This document shows, piece after piece, positions 16,740-24,166 of a stretch of DNA of 64,000 bases. The first letter of the stretch is position 1; each line of letters begins with the position of its first letter. Made by a program: the position numbers and the translations under genes. The notes beneath the pieces were generated by a model, which had not been told where the DNA came from, made no database searches, and worked only from the letters and a program-made list of their open reading frames with translations. Origin of the DNA: Phenylobacterium zucineum HLK1 (GTDB taxonomy: Bacteria; Pseudomonadota; Alphaproteobacteria; Caulobacterales; Caulobacteraceae); assembly GCF_000017265.1 (NCBI RefSeq), contig NC_011144.1, positions 1,178,001 through 1,242,000 of the forward strand. The letters are read 5' to 3'.

Positions 16740-17336
16740 CTAGTTGGCGCCCGCGCCCTGCTGGATCTGGCGCACCCGGTCGAGGTGGGCCTGGATCTTC
16801 GGCGCGGCCTTCTGGGCCAGGGCCTTGAGCTGGGCGTTGTCGCCGTTGTCGGCGTAGCCGCGCATCAGCGTCAGGGCCTCCTGGTGGGCGGCCTCCTGCT
16901 GCTCGAGGTAGACGCGGTCGAAGTCGGCGCCGTTCGCGGCGCGCAGGTTGTCGAGCATGCCCTTGCGGCGCTCGTCGAGGTCGGCCGGCGGGGTCTGGCC
17001 GGCGGCCTGGGCGGCCGGCTTCATCTCGTTCGACATGGCCGTGTGGTCGGCGACCATCATCTTGCCGAAGGCCTTCACGTCGGCCGACTGGCCCTTCTGC
17101 TGGGCCATCTCGCCGGCCTGGATCTCGTACATGTCGCTCATGGCGGCGTTGGCGACGAAGGCTTCCGTCGAGTTCGCGCCCATGGTCGAGGCGGAGACCT
17201 GGCCGACGGCGGCGCCCACCGCGTCCTGGGCGGCGTTCACCGGCTCGGTCTGGCCGGGGCTTTCGGCCTGCTGGCCGCAGGCGGCGAGGGCCAGCGCGGA
17301 GGCGGCGGCGGCGCAAACAAAGATCGCGCGGGTCAT
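16740..17336 (-). CDS. DUF4142 lipoprotein
   Basis: The 198-residue protein has a lipoprotein signal ending LALAAC-G, then a DUF4142 domain (about residues 65-195): AFVANAAMSDMYEIQAGEMA, DVKAFGKMMVADHTAMSNEM and VYLEQQEAAHQEALTLMRGY. The domain is a four-helix, ferritin-like bundle found in stress-induced periplasmic proteins. The start at 17336 is chosen because GGGAG lies about 10 bases upstream; for the ATG at 17345 it would be too close. A GGAAC-N16-CATT sequence upstream is a poor EcfG-like match. Biochemical function is unknown. Confidence 0.85.
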   Translation of the reverse strand: MTRAIFVCAAAASALALAACGQQAESPGQTEPVNAAQDAVGAAVGQVSASTMGANSTEAFVANAAMSDMYEIQAGEMAQQKGQSADVKAFGKMMVADHTAMSNEMKPAAQAAGQTPPADLDERRKGMLDNLRAANGADFDRVYLEQQEAAHQEALTLMRGYADNGDNAQLKALAQKAAPKIQAHLDRVRQIQQGAGAN

Positions 17337-17381
17337 GGACGGCATCTCCCTATCCGAAGTCCTGGATGCCGGAATGCCGCG

Positions 17382-18344
17382 CTAGAGCCTTGGTTCCCGC
17401 ACGAGGGTCGGGCCGGGAGGCACGAGGAACAGGCCGGCGGCGGCCAGGTCCAGCACCATCCGGAAGCGTTCCAGGAAGCCCGTGCCGAGGAGGCCGGGCG
17501 GGATCGGCCCGCGCACGCTGGGGGCGTAGACCTGGACGTCGACGTCGCGCAGCGTCACCCCGGCGGCCTCGACCGTGCGGGCGCGGACCATCTGGTCGAG
17601 GCTGACCCCGCCCAGGCTGACGGAGTGGGCTCTGCGCACCTCGCGCCCGGGGGCGAGGAGGCCGGCGGTGCGTGCGGCCTCGGCGGACAGGGCGAGCACG
17701 CCGGTGGCGCCGGTGTCGACCATCACCCGCAGCGGCGCGGCGCCCTCGATGCGGACGGGGGTCATCGGCGCGCCGCCCTGGAGGGTGACCGGGACGGCGA
17801 TGGCGTCGTGCGGGCGGGCGTAGGTTCCCCGCCGGTGGAAGGCCGTGCGGCGGCGGGGGAAGTCGGCCTCGACCACCAGCTCGCGCAGGACGTCGCGGCC
17901 GAGCAGGATCTGGAAGTCCCGGCCGGTGGCGGCGGACAGGCCGGCGATGTCGAGCACCGCCGCGCGCATGCCGCGGACGGTCAGCCCCGGAAGCGCGAGG
18001 TCGAAGCGGACGGTGTGCGTCAGGCTGGGCTCGCCGCTGACGCCGTAGGCCAGCATCGGCAGGGCGACCGGCTGCGGCAGCTCCAGCCGCTGGGCGAGGC
18101 TGCGGTCGATGGCCGAGAACTCGGCGCCGGAATCCACCACGACCCGCAGCGGGACGCCCGCCGCCTCGGCTGGGAGCTCGATCAGGCCGCCGCGGCCCGG
18201 CATCGGGATCCACGGCGTGCGCTCGCCCCCGGCGAACTCGACGCCGGGCGCGGGCCAGGGGAGCCGGTCGCGGAGGAGATAGAGGGCCGCCCCGCCCGCG
18301 GCGAGCAGGCCAAGACGCGAGACGAGGGCGCGGCGGGAGATCAC
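17382..18344 (-). CDS. Exported protein with two retropepsin-like aspartic protease domains
   Basis: The 320-residue product starts MISRRALVSRLGLLAAGGAA, a signal with an RR pair. Two retropepsin-type units follow: the first has VVDSGAEFS with D71, the second VMVDTGATG with D210. Retropepsin-like proteases work as dimers with one aspartate each, so a tandem pair on one chain would form a pseudo-dimer like eukaryotic pepsins. The first motif is DSG, the second DTG; both are accepted catalytic forms. The conserved hydrophobic-hydrophobic-glycine segment (ILLGRDVL and PPGLLGTGFL) also appears in each unit. The substrate is unknown. It lies alone on the reverse strand between DUF4142 and the GH84 gene. 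Confidence 0.85.
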   Translation of the reverse strand: MISRRALVSRLGLLAAGGAALYLLRDRLPWPAPGVEFAGGERTPWIPMPGRGGLIELPAEAAGVPLRVVVDSGAEFSAIDRSLAQRLELPQPVALPMLAYGVSGEPSLTHTVRFDLALPGLTVRGMRAAVLDIAGLSAATGRDFQILLGRDVLRELVVEADFPRRRTAFHRRGTYARPHDAIAVPVTLQGGAPMTPVRIEGAAPLRVMVDTGATGVLALSAEAARTAGLLAPGREVRRAHSVSLGGVSLDQMVRARTVEAAGVTLRDVDVQVYAPSVRGPIPPGLLGTGFLERFRMVLDLAAAGLFLVPPGPTLVREPRL

Positions 18345-18386
18345 GCCCCTTCTCTAGCCGCAAGGGCGGGGCGGAAACAGGGCGCG

Positions 18387-19451
18387 CTACTGGGTCTGCA
18401 GCTCGTCGGCGCCGAGGGCATAGGCGCCGTCCAGCCAGGCCTCGATCTCGCGCGCGGCGGGGTGGTCGAAGACGGCGAGGCGCTCGCGCAGGCGGGCCTT
18501 GTGGTCGTCGGTCATGCCGTCGAGGCCGGACTCCTGCAGGGCCAGCAGGTTGCGCCCCACGAGGGCGGCGAAGTCCTCGCCCAGCACCTGCACGGCCGCC
18601 CGGCGGAAGCTGGCGGCGTATTCGTAGGCCTCGCCCTGGCGGTAGCTGTCCACGAGGGTCAGGGCGGGGATGCGGCTGAGCACCGCCTGGGACGCGGGGT
18701 TGATCCCGTGGGCGGCGAGCCGGGAGCCGATGGCCGCCGGCCGGCCGGTGAAGGCGCGCAGGTGCAGCCGCCGGCTCATGCGCGGGCCGTCGTTGACCGG
18801 ATAGTTGTCCCACAGGAACGGCTTGCGGCGCATCTGCCCGGCGACGCGGTCGAGGTGGGCGGGGGTGACCTGCAGGGAGCAGACCTCCTCGCCGGTCCAC
18901 ATCAGGCGGATCGCCGGATCGAGCCCGGCGCCGAGATCCTCCAGATAGTCCGGCGGGCGCTGGCCGAACACGCGGTCGAGCACCGGATCGTCGCTGTAGT
19001 AGCTGGGGCAGGCGGCGATGCGGGCCTGCGGGACGCGCCCGGCGATCCAGTGGACGATCTCGATCTGACGGGCGGCGAGATCGGGCAGGTCGCCGCGCAT
19101 GTCGTCGAAGAAGACGCCGAGGTCGTCCAGGCCGAGCGAGGCGAGCTGGTCGAGCTTGGCGGCGAGGTCGGCCTTCGCGGCGGCGTCGAAGTCGCGGTAG
19201 AGCTCGTAAGGCGAGAGGCCCACGCCGAAGCGGACGCCGGCGCCCCGGCAGGCGGCGGCGAAGGCGGCCAGGCGCTCCAGTTCGGCGTCGGGACAGGGCT
19301 CGCGCCAGCGCTTGCGCAGGAAGGCGTCGGCCTTGGGCGCGTAGAGATAGAAGCCGTAGCCCGCCGGCCCCAGGGTCCGGACCATGTCGGCCCGCTCGGC
19401 CCACGAATAGGGGCGGCCGAAGAAGCCCTCGATGATTCCCAGCTCGGTCAC
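18387..19451 (-). CDS. GH84-type beta-N-acetylglucosaminidase (O-GlcNAcase-like)
   Basis: The 354-residue protein matches the catalytic domain of glycoside hydrolase family 84 (protein O-GlcNAcase and bacterial hyaluronidase-like enzymes). IEGFFGRPYSWAER (7-20), YLYAPKAD (35-42), the paired aspartates D116-D117 in GVFFDDMRGD, and FLWDNYPVND are the family's substrate-binding and catalytic positions; the Asp pair carries out substrate-assisted cleavage. There is no signal peptide and none of the extra carbohydrate-binding modules of secreted GH84 enzymes, so it should act in the cytoplasm. The region after about residue 290 is helical. The natural substrate (a GlcNAc-protein, amino-sugar glycoside or peptidoglycan fragment) is not known. 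Confidence 0.85.
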   Translation of the reverse strand: MTELGIIEGFFGRPYSWAERADMVRTLGPAGYGFYLYAPKADAFLRKRWREPCPDAELERLAAFAAACRGAGVRFGVGLSPYELYRDFDAAAKADLAAKLDQLASLGLDDLGVFFDDMRGDLPDLAARQIEIVHWIAGRVPQARIAACPSYYSDDPVLDRVFGQRPPDYLEDLGAGLDPAIRLMWTGEEVCSLQVTPAHLDRVAGQMRRKPFLWDNYPVNDGPRMSRRLHLRAFTGRPAAIGSRLAAHGINPASQAVLSRIPALTLVDSYRQGEAYEYAASFRRAAVQVLGEDFAALVGRNLLALQESGLDGMTDDHKARLRERLAVFDHPAAREIEAWLDGAYALGADELQTQ

Positions 19452-19529
19452 GCCCGGACCTTAAGCGAGCGGTTGCTAGGACGCTGTAAATTCGTGATGG
19501 TCGCGCCTCACGCACGAGGGAGAGCGTCC

Positions 19530-20687
19530 ATGAACCCCAACGCCGAGTTCGACCTGATCGTCTACGGCGCCACCGGCTACACCGGGCGGCTGGTGGCCGA
19601 GCACCTGGCGCAGCGCTACGGCGTCGGCGGCGAGGTGAAGTGGGCCATGGCCGGGCGCTCGGCCGAGAAGCTGGAGGCGGTGCGGGACGAGATCGGCGCG
19701 CCGAAGGAGACGCCGCTGGTGGTCTGCGACGCCGCCGATCCGGCGCAGGTCCGGCAGATGGTGCGGCGGGCCAAGGCGGTGATCACGACGGTCGGGCCCT
19801 ACCAGCTCTACGGCTCGGACCTGGTGGCGGCCTGCGCCGAGGCCGGGACCGACTACCTGGACCTGTGCGGCGAGCCCAACTGGATGCGCCGGATGATCGA
19901 CGCCCACGACGCCAGGGCGAAGGAGACGGGCGCCCGGATCCTGTTCTCGTGCGGCTTCGATTCCATCCCGTTCGAGCTGGGCGTCTACTTCACCCAACAG
20001 GCGGCGAAGAAGGCCCTCGGCGGGCCGGTCCCGCGGGTGAAGGGCCGGGTGCGCGGCATGAAGGGCGGCCTGTCGGGCGGCACGGCGGCCAGCGGCAAGG
20101 CCACCATGGAGGCGCTGCAGAAGGACCCCTCGCAACTGGCGGTGATGATGAGCGACTACGGGCTCACGCCGGGCTTCGAGGGGCCGGCCGCGCCGCCCTC
20201 GAACGCGCCCTACGACGACCCGGACGTGGGACCGGTGGCGCCGTTCATGATGGCGGTGATCAACGTGAAGAACGTGCACCGCTCGAATCTCCTGATGGGT
20301 CACGCCTACGGGACCGACTTCGCCTACGACGAGATGGTGATGGGCGGGCCCAGTGGCGGGCCCGGCTTCACCGACCTGGGCTCGCTGCCCGGCGGCGGCC
20401 CGAAGCCCGGCGAGGGGCCGACCAAGGAGGAGCGGGAGACCGGCTTCTTCGACGTGCTGTTCGTCGGCGCGGCGGCGGACGGGCGGCAGGTTCGCGCCTC
20501 GGTCAAGGGCGACAAGGACCCCGGCTACGGCTCGACGTCCAAGATGCTGGCCGAGACGGCGATCGCCCTGGTGAACGCCCCCGACGTGGCGGGCGGGATC
20601 TGGACGCCGGGCGCGGCGCTGCAGGACCGGCTGGTCGAGCGGCTTTCGAAGCACGCGGGGCTGACCTTCACCGTCGAAGCAGCCTAA
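19530..20687 (+). CDS. Saccharopine-dehydrogenase-like NAD(P)-binding reductase
   Basis: The 385-residue protein begins MNPNAEFDLIVYGATGYTGR, where GATGYTGR is a Rossmann nucleotide-binding loop. Segments WAMAGRSAEKLEAVRDE, VITTVGPYQLYGSDLVAACA and DYLDLCGEPNWMRRMIDAHD are characteristic of the family that includes mycobacterial trans-acting enoyl reductases (Rv2449c/Rv2953-like), so reduction of a lipid intermediate is a possible role. The ATG has GAGGGAGAG before it. It is followed after 10 bases by the sugar kinase gene. Lysine metabolism is unlikely because true saccharopine dehydrogenases differ in the C-terminal part. Confidence 0.85.
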   Translation: MNPNAEFDLIVYGATGYTGRLVAEHLAQRYGVGGEVKWAMAGRSAEKLEAVRDEIGAPKETPLVVCDAADPAQVRQMVRRAKAVITTVGPYQLYGSDLVAACAEAGTDYLDLCGEPNWMRRMIDAHDARAKETGARILFSCGFDSIPFELGVYFTQQAAKKALGGPVPRVKGRVRGMKGGLSGGTAASGKATMEALQKDPSQLAVMMSDYGLTPGFEGPAAPPSNAPYDDPDVGPVAPFMMAVINVKNVHRSNLLMGHAYGTDFAYDEMVMGGPSGGPGFTDLGSLPGGGPKPGEGPTKEERETGFFDVLFVGAAADGRQVRASVKGDKDPGYGSTSKMLAETAIALVNAPDVAGGIWTPGAALQDRLVERLSKHAGLTFTVEAA

Positions 20688-20697
20688 GAGACCGCCC

Positions 20698-21585
20698 ATG
20701 GCACGCATCGTCGCCGTGGGCGAAGTCATGGTCGAGCTGAGCCTGGCCGGCGAGGGCCGGGCGCAGATCGCCTATGCCGGGGACACCTTCAACACCGCCG
20801 TCTACCTGAGCCGGCTGGGCCATGACGTGGCCTACGCCACGGTGCTGGGCGGGGACGACCCGTTCAGCCGCGGCGTGGCCGAGCTGATGGCCGCCGAGGG
20901 CCTGGACGCGAGCCTGGCGGCGCGGGTGGAGGGCCGGCTGCCCGGGCTTTACGCCATCGAGCGGGACGCGGCCGGCGAGCGGCGGTTCTTCTACTGGCGC
21001 GGCGAGGCGCCGGTGCGCCAGCTTCCCGAACTGGCCGACGGCGAGGCGCTGGCGCAGGCGACCCGCGCGGCGGACCTGACCTATCTGTCGGCCATCACCC
21101 TGGCGGTGGTGGGCGAGGCCGGCCGGACGATGCTGGACGGCTTGCTGGCGGGAGCGAAGGCGGTCGGCTTCGACCTGAACTACCGCCCGCGCCTGTGGCC
21201 CGACGTGGAGACCGCCCGCGCGGCCATCGACCGGGCGGCGCTGGCGGCGCGCTACGTGTCGGCCAGCGCCGAGGACCTCGACGCCCTGGGCATGGGCGAC
21301 GCCCCCGAGCGGTGGGCGAAGGCCGGCGCCGAGGTGCTGCACCGCGGGCACGACCATTCGCTGACCATCCTGCGGCCGGGCGAGGCGCCGGTGCGGATCG
21401 CGCCGGGCGAGACGGTTAAGCCGGTGGACACGACGGGGGCGGGCGACAGCTTCAACGCGGGCTACCTGGCCGCGCGGCTGGACGGCGCAGGCCCCGAGGC
21501 CGCCACTGCGGCGGGGCGGACGCTGGCCGGCGTGGTGGTCCGGCACGTGGGCGCGATCATCCCGCGCGAGGCGATGCCCCAGTAG
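20698..21585 (+). CDS. PfkB-family sugar kinase, probably 2-keto-3-deoxygluconate kinase
   Basis: The 295-residue protein transfers phosphate from ATP to a sugar acid or sugar. The N-terminus (IVAVGEVMVELSLAGEG, then YAGDTFNTAVYLSRLG) matches KDG kinases, which bind substrate through GDTFN; the ATP/catalytic signature is DTTGAGDSFNAGYLA near residue 242, with the GAGD aspartate as base. LNYRPRLWPD is also a KDG-kinase feature. KDG kinase feeds the Entner-Doudoroff route. It appears cotranscribed with the reductase gene 10 bases upstream, although the two have no obvious shared pathway. A 12-base direct repeat (GATGCCCCAGTA/G) spans the stop codon. Confidence 0.88.
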   Translation: MARIVAVGEVMVELSLAGEGRAQIAYAGDTFNTAVYLSRLGHDVAYATVLGGDDPFSRGVAELMAAEGLDASLAARVEGRLPGLYAIERDAAGERRFFYWRGEAPVRQLPELADGEALAQATRAADLTYLSAITLAVVGEAGRTMLDGLLAGAKAVGFDLNYRPRLWPDVETARAAIDRAALAARYVSASAEDLDALGMGDAPERWAKAGAEVLHRGHDHSLTILRPGEAPVRIAPGETVKPVDTTGAGDSFNAGYLAARLDGAGPEAATAAGRTLAGVVVRHVGAIIPREAMPQ

Positions 21586-21645
21586 ATGCCCCAGTGGTGG
21601 ATGAGGCCGCCCGACGCAGCCGGACGGCCCCTCTGTTCGACACGC

Positions 21646-21747
21646 CTAAGGCCAAAAGTCCCTCAAACTGGATCCGGCGACGAACACCAGGACCCAGAAG
21701 ATCACGACCGCGGCCAGGGGAAGAACCCTGTCCCAGCGGATTCGCAT
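21646..21747 (-). CDS. 33-residue single-pass membrane microprotein
   Basis: The frame encodes a basic start (MRIRWDRV), a hydrophobic helix of about 18 residues (LPLAAVVIFWVLVFVAG) and a short polar end (SSLRDFWP). GAGGGA lies 5 bases before the ATG. The composition is exactly that of a single-pass inner-membrane microprotein. No family can be assigned; it lies on the opposite strand between the kinase gene and the next small membrane-protein gene. Confidence 0.55.
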   Translation of the reverse strand: MRIRWDRVLPLAAVVIFWVLVFVAGSSLRDFWP

Positions 21748-21881
21748 CACGTCCCTCAAAATGCGCCCCCATCCCAACGCAATCCAAGGTGGCGGACTTT
21801 GCGGGGCGCCGCAACCGGTTGACCCGCGTCAAGGCGAAGCAGTCTCCTGCGCGCGAGAGTGACGGCGGACAGGAGGCTTTC

Positions 21882-22115
21882 GTGGCGGACAGGCGGACCC
21901 CTTCGATCGGCCAGGCGGTGATCGGCGCGGTGTGCGCCCTGGCGGGCTCGGTCGCGCTGACAGCCATGTTCTGGGCGGTGAACAGCCGCTCGGAGGCGTG
22001 GGTGTTCCGGCTGGGCCTGGCGCCCGCGGCCCTAGCCTCGGCCGTGGCCCAGGGCCTGGTCTTCTACGGCGTCTGGCAGCTCTGGCGGGCGTTCCGGAAC
22101 AACGGACCGGGGTAG
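21882..22115 (+). CDS. Small two-helix membrane protein
   Basis: A 77-residue product begins at a GTG with AGGAGG 5 bases upstream. Two hydrophobic helices (AVIGAVCALAGSVALTAMFW and LAPAALASAVAQGLVFYGVW) are separated by NSRSEAWVFRLG, and the protein ends in a basic tail. No family is recognised. A REP-like repeat region starts directly after the stop codon. Confidence 0.65.
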   Translation: MADRRTPSIGQAVIGAVCALAGSVALTAMFWAVNSRSEAWVFRLGLAPAALASAVAQGLVFYGVWQLWRAFRNNGPG

Positions 22116-22157
22116 CGCCCCCTCCCCCGCGGGCGGGGGAGGTTGGTCGGAGCGCGT

Positions 22158-22568
22158 TCAGGAACCTCCCCCATTCATGGGGGAGGGGGACCCCGAAGGG
22201 GTGGAGGGGGCGCTGGCGCGTCGCCGGGCGAGGTCGAGCAGGGCGTCGGCGATGACCTGGGGCGAGGAGATCACCTCGGACGCGCTGAGCCGCAGGGTGG
22301 AGACGCCGAGCGAGCGAAGGCGCCCATCGCGGCGGGCGTCGGCGGCGGGCCGGTCGCCGAAGCCATGCGCCCCGCCGTCGAGTTCCACGCACAGCCGTGC
22401 GGACGGACAGTAGAAGTCCAGCACATAGGGACCGAGCGCGTGCTGGCGGCGGAAGACCGGCTTGCCCGGTTCGCGGCCGCGCAGGCAGCGCCAGAGCATC
22501 ACCTCCGGAAGCGACATGCGCTTGCGCAGGCGGCGGGCGCGCTGTCGGACGTTGCTGGTGACTCTCAT
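22158..22568 (-). CDS. DUF559 (Vsr-like) endonuclease-fold protein
   Basis: The 136-residue protein has the DUF559 pattern: RARRLRKRMSLPEVMLWRCL, then FRRQHALGPYVLDFYCPSAR with the catalytic-type aspartate in LDFYC, CVELDGGAHGF with the E-x-D, and a C-terminal basic strand-helix region (VSTLRLSASEVI). This is a PD-(D/E)xK/Vsr-like nuclease fold of unknown target. The gene is bracketed by two 51-bp REP-like repeats in inverted orientation, and its last 18 codons plus stop (SAPSTPSGSPSPMNGGGS) are read from the left-hand repeat, so the repeat supplies the C-terminus. The start lies 10 bases inside the right-hand repeat. Confidence 0.85.
   Translation of the reverse strand: MRVTSNVRQRARRLRKRMSLPEVMLWRCLRGREPGKPVFRRQHALGPYVLDFYCPSARLCVELDGGAHGFGDRPAADARRDGRLRSLGVSTLRLSASEVISSPQVIADALLDLARRRASAPSTPSGSPSPMNGGGS
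22164..22214 (+). repeat. REP-like element, left copy flanking DUF559
   Basis: The 51-base element folds into two hairpins: CCTCCCCC-ATTCAT-GGGGGAGG and ACCCC-GAA-GGGGT. The right copy (22578-22628) is the same sequence in inverted orientation, with the changes concentrated in the first loop and in paired C/G exchanges in the second stem. Confidence 0.85.
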
Positions 22569-22577
22569 GGTGCGGGC

Positions 22578-22628
22578 AGCGCCCCCTCCACCGCTTCGCG
22601 GTCCCCCTCCCCCGCGGGCGGGGGAGGT
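22578..22628 (-). repeat. REP-like element, right copy flanking DUF559
   Basis: Reverse-strand copy of the element at 22164-22214: hairpins CCTCCCCC-GCCCGC-GGGGGAGG and ACCGC-GAA-GCGGT. The second stem keeps pairing through a compensatory exchange relative to the left copy. Related elements occur at 5.35-5.68 kb and 52.68 kb. Confidence 0.85.
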
Positions 22629-22644
22629 ATTTTGGCGTCAGTCC

Positions 22645-23376
22645 TCACATGAGGCCGAGGGCCTTGAAGCTGGCGACGCCGTCGCGACCGACGACGAGGT
22701 GGTCGTGGACGGCGATGCGCAGGGCGCGGGCCGCGTCGACGACCTGGCGGGTCATGTCGACGTCGGCGGAGGAGGGGGTGGGATCGCCCGAGGGATGGTT
22801 GTGCACCAGAATGAGGGCGCTGGCCGACAGTTCGAGGGCGCGGCGGACGACCTCGCGCGGGTAGACCGGGGCGTGGTCGACGGTGCCGTGGTTCATCACC
22901 TCGTCGGCGAGGAGCTGGTTCTTCTTGTCGAGGAACAGGACGCGGAACTGCTCGCGGCTCTCGTGGGCGAGGGCGGTCTTCACATAGGCCAGCAGGGCGG
23001 ACCAGGACGAGATCACCGGCCGGCGGCCCACCTGCTCCTTCGCCGTGCGCAGGGTCGCCTCGTGCAGCAGCTTGAGGTCGAGGGCCACGCTCTCGCCGAC
23101 GCCGGGGACGGTGCGCAGCTCGGCGGCCGTGGCGCCGAGCACGGCGCCCAGCGAGCCGAAGCGGGCCAGCAGCTGCTTGGCCAGCGGCTTGACGTCCTTC
23201 TTGGGGATGGAGCGGAAGAGGAAGAGCTCGAGCAGCTCGTAGTCGGGCAGGGCGGCGAGCCCGCCGGCGACCGCGCGGCGGCGCAGCCGCTCGCGATGGC
23301 CCGCGAAATGGGGCGCCGGCGCCGCGAAGAGATCGGGCGCGCCGGAGGCGTCCTCTATGCCGGCCAGACCGCGCAT
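22645..23376 (-). CDS. radC: RadC family protein (JAMM/MPN+ metalloprotease fold)
   Basis: The 243-residue protein has a helix-hairpin-helix-like N-terminal part ([32 protein letters not shown]) and a C-terminal MPN+ domain with the zinc motif [15 protein letters not shown]192, H194 and D205, and an upstream acidic residue in [13 protein letters not shown]. RadC was named for a presumed DNA-repair role that has not held up; the biochemical activity of the housekeeping form is unknown. The start at 23376 gives the usual family length; longer versions of the frame run into an unrelated reading frame of the next gene. Transcribed downstream of the DUF4402 gene. Confidence 0.93.
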   Translation of the reverse strand: MRGLAGIEDASGAPDLFAAPAPHFAGHRERLRRRAVAGGLAALPDYELLELFLFRSIPKKDVKPLAKQLLARFGSLGAVLGATAAELRTVPGVGESVALDLKLLHEATLRTAKEQVGRRPVISSWSALLAYVKTALAHESREQFRVLFLDKKNQLLADEVMNHGTVDHAPVYPREVVRRALELSASALILVHNHPSGDPTPSSADVDMTRQVVDAARALRIAVHDHLVVGRDGVASFKALGLM

Positions 23377-23414
23377 GAGGAACAATGTTCCCCATGCGTT
23401 CCGGCTTGGCAAGC

Positions 23415-23957
23415 CTAGTTGTAGGCGACGGTCACGTTGAAGGTGCCGGTGTAGGCGCCGGGCGGGGTGCTGTCGCTGATGGCGAGCTGGCCGCCGACGC
23501 CGAAGGCGGCCGTCCCGGTGCCGCCGGTCGGACCGGAGAGCTGGCCCCCGCCCATGGTGGAGTTCAGGCTGACGGTGATCGGATCGGCGCCGCCGCGGGT
23601 CATGGTCATGGAGCCCGGCACGGTGACGGTGATGTTCATGCCCGCCTCGCCCGAGACGGTGAACGCCGCGCGGGTCGGGGTGGCGGCCGAGCCGCCGGTC
23701 ACGCCGCTGGCGTTGCCGGTGACGTTCCGGTTTCCGGACTGGGCGTCGATGATGACGTTCCCGCTGCCCGACGTCGGCCGCATGATGGTGCCGAACACCA
23801 GGTCGGTGACCTTCGTCAGCTGCAGCGGCTGGGTGATGTTCATGCTGGCGGTGGTCGAGGTCGTGGTGCTCGTCTGCGCATGCGCGGTCCCGCCGACGGC
23901 GCACACGGCGGCCGCGGCGGCGGCGAGGCGGGCGAGGGCGGGCAGGATCTTCGACAT
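23415..23957 (-). CDS. DUF4402 secreted protein
   Basis: The 180-residue protein has a signal peptide ([20 protein letters not shown], cleaved after AHA) and then the DUF4402 pattern: [20 protein letters not shown] at the start, a central segment [20 protein letters not shown], and the end [13 protein letters not shown]. These proteins are beta-rich and resemble pilin-like or surface subunits, but this gene is not beside a chaperone-usher set, so it appears as an orphan. Repeated Thr/Ser and Gly fit an exported beta-sandwich. Function unknown. Confidence 0.88.
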   Translation of the reverse strand: MSKILPALARLAAAAAAVCAVGGTAHAQTSTTTSTTASMNITQPLQLTKVTDLVFGTIMRPTSGSGNVIIDAQSGNRNVTGNASGVTGGSAATPTRAAFTVSGEAGMNITVTVPGSMTMTRGGADPITVSLNSTMGGGQLSGPTGGTGTAAFGVGGQLAISDSTPPGAYTGTFNVTVAYN

Positions 23958-24166
23958 GGTACGCGCTCCGGAGACTGGCCGTCCCGGACTGGTCCGAAAC
24001 GGAACTTGGCCATACTGACCCCGCCCCGGGCGAGCAAGGTCCGGGCCAGCTTCCAAACGAAGACGATTACCCAATATGGGACTTCGGGAGCCCCGCCGGC
24101 GCGCGGATGCAACTTCCGCTAAGCATTTCGCCGGCGGTTCAACCCGCCAGCGCCGTAATGGCGCGG

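Noticed and set aside
16551..20687. A very long forward open frame (over 1300 codons) across DUF4142, retropepsin and GH84 genes
   Set aside because: Only its last 385 codons (from 19530) are a real gene; the rest is antisense to well-supported genes and low-complexity, a usual effect of high GC.
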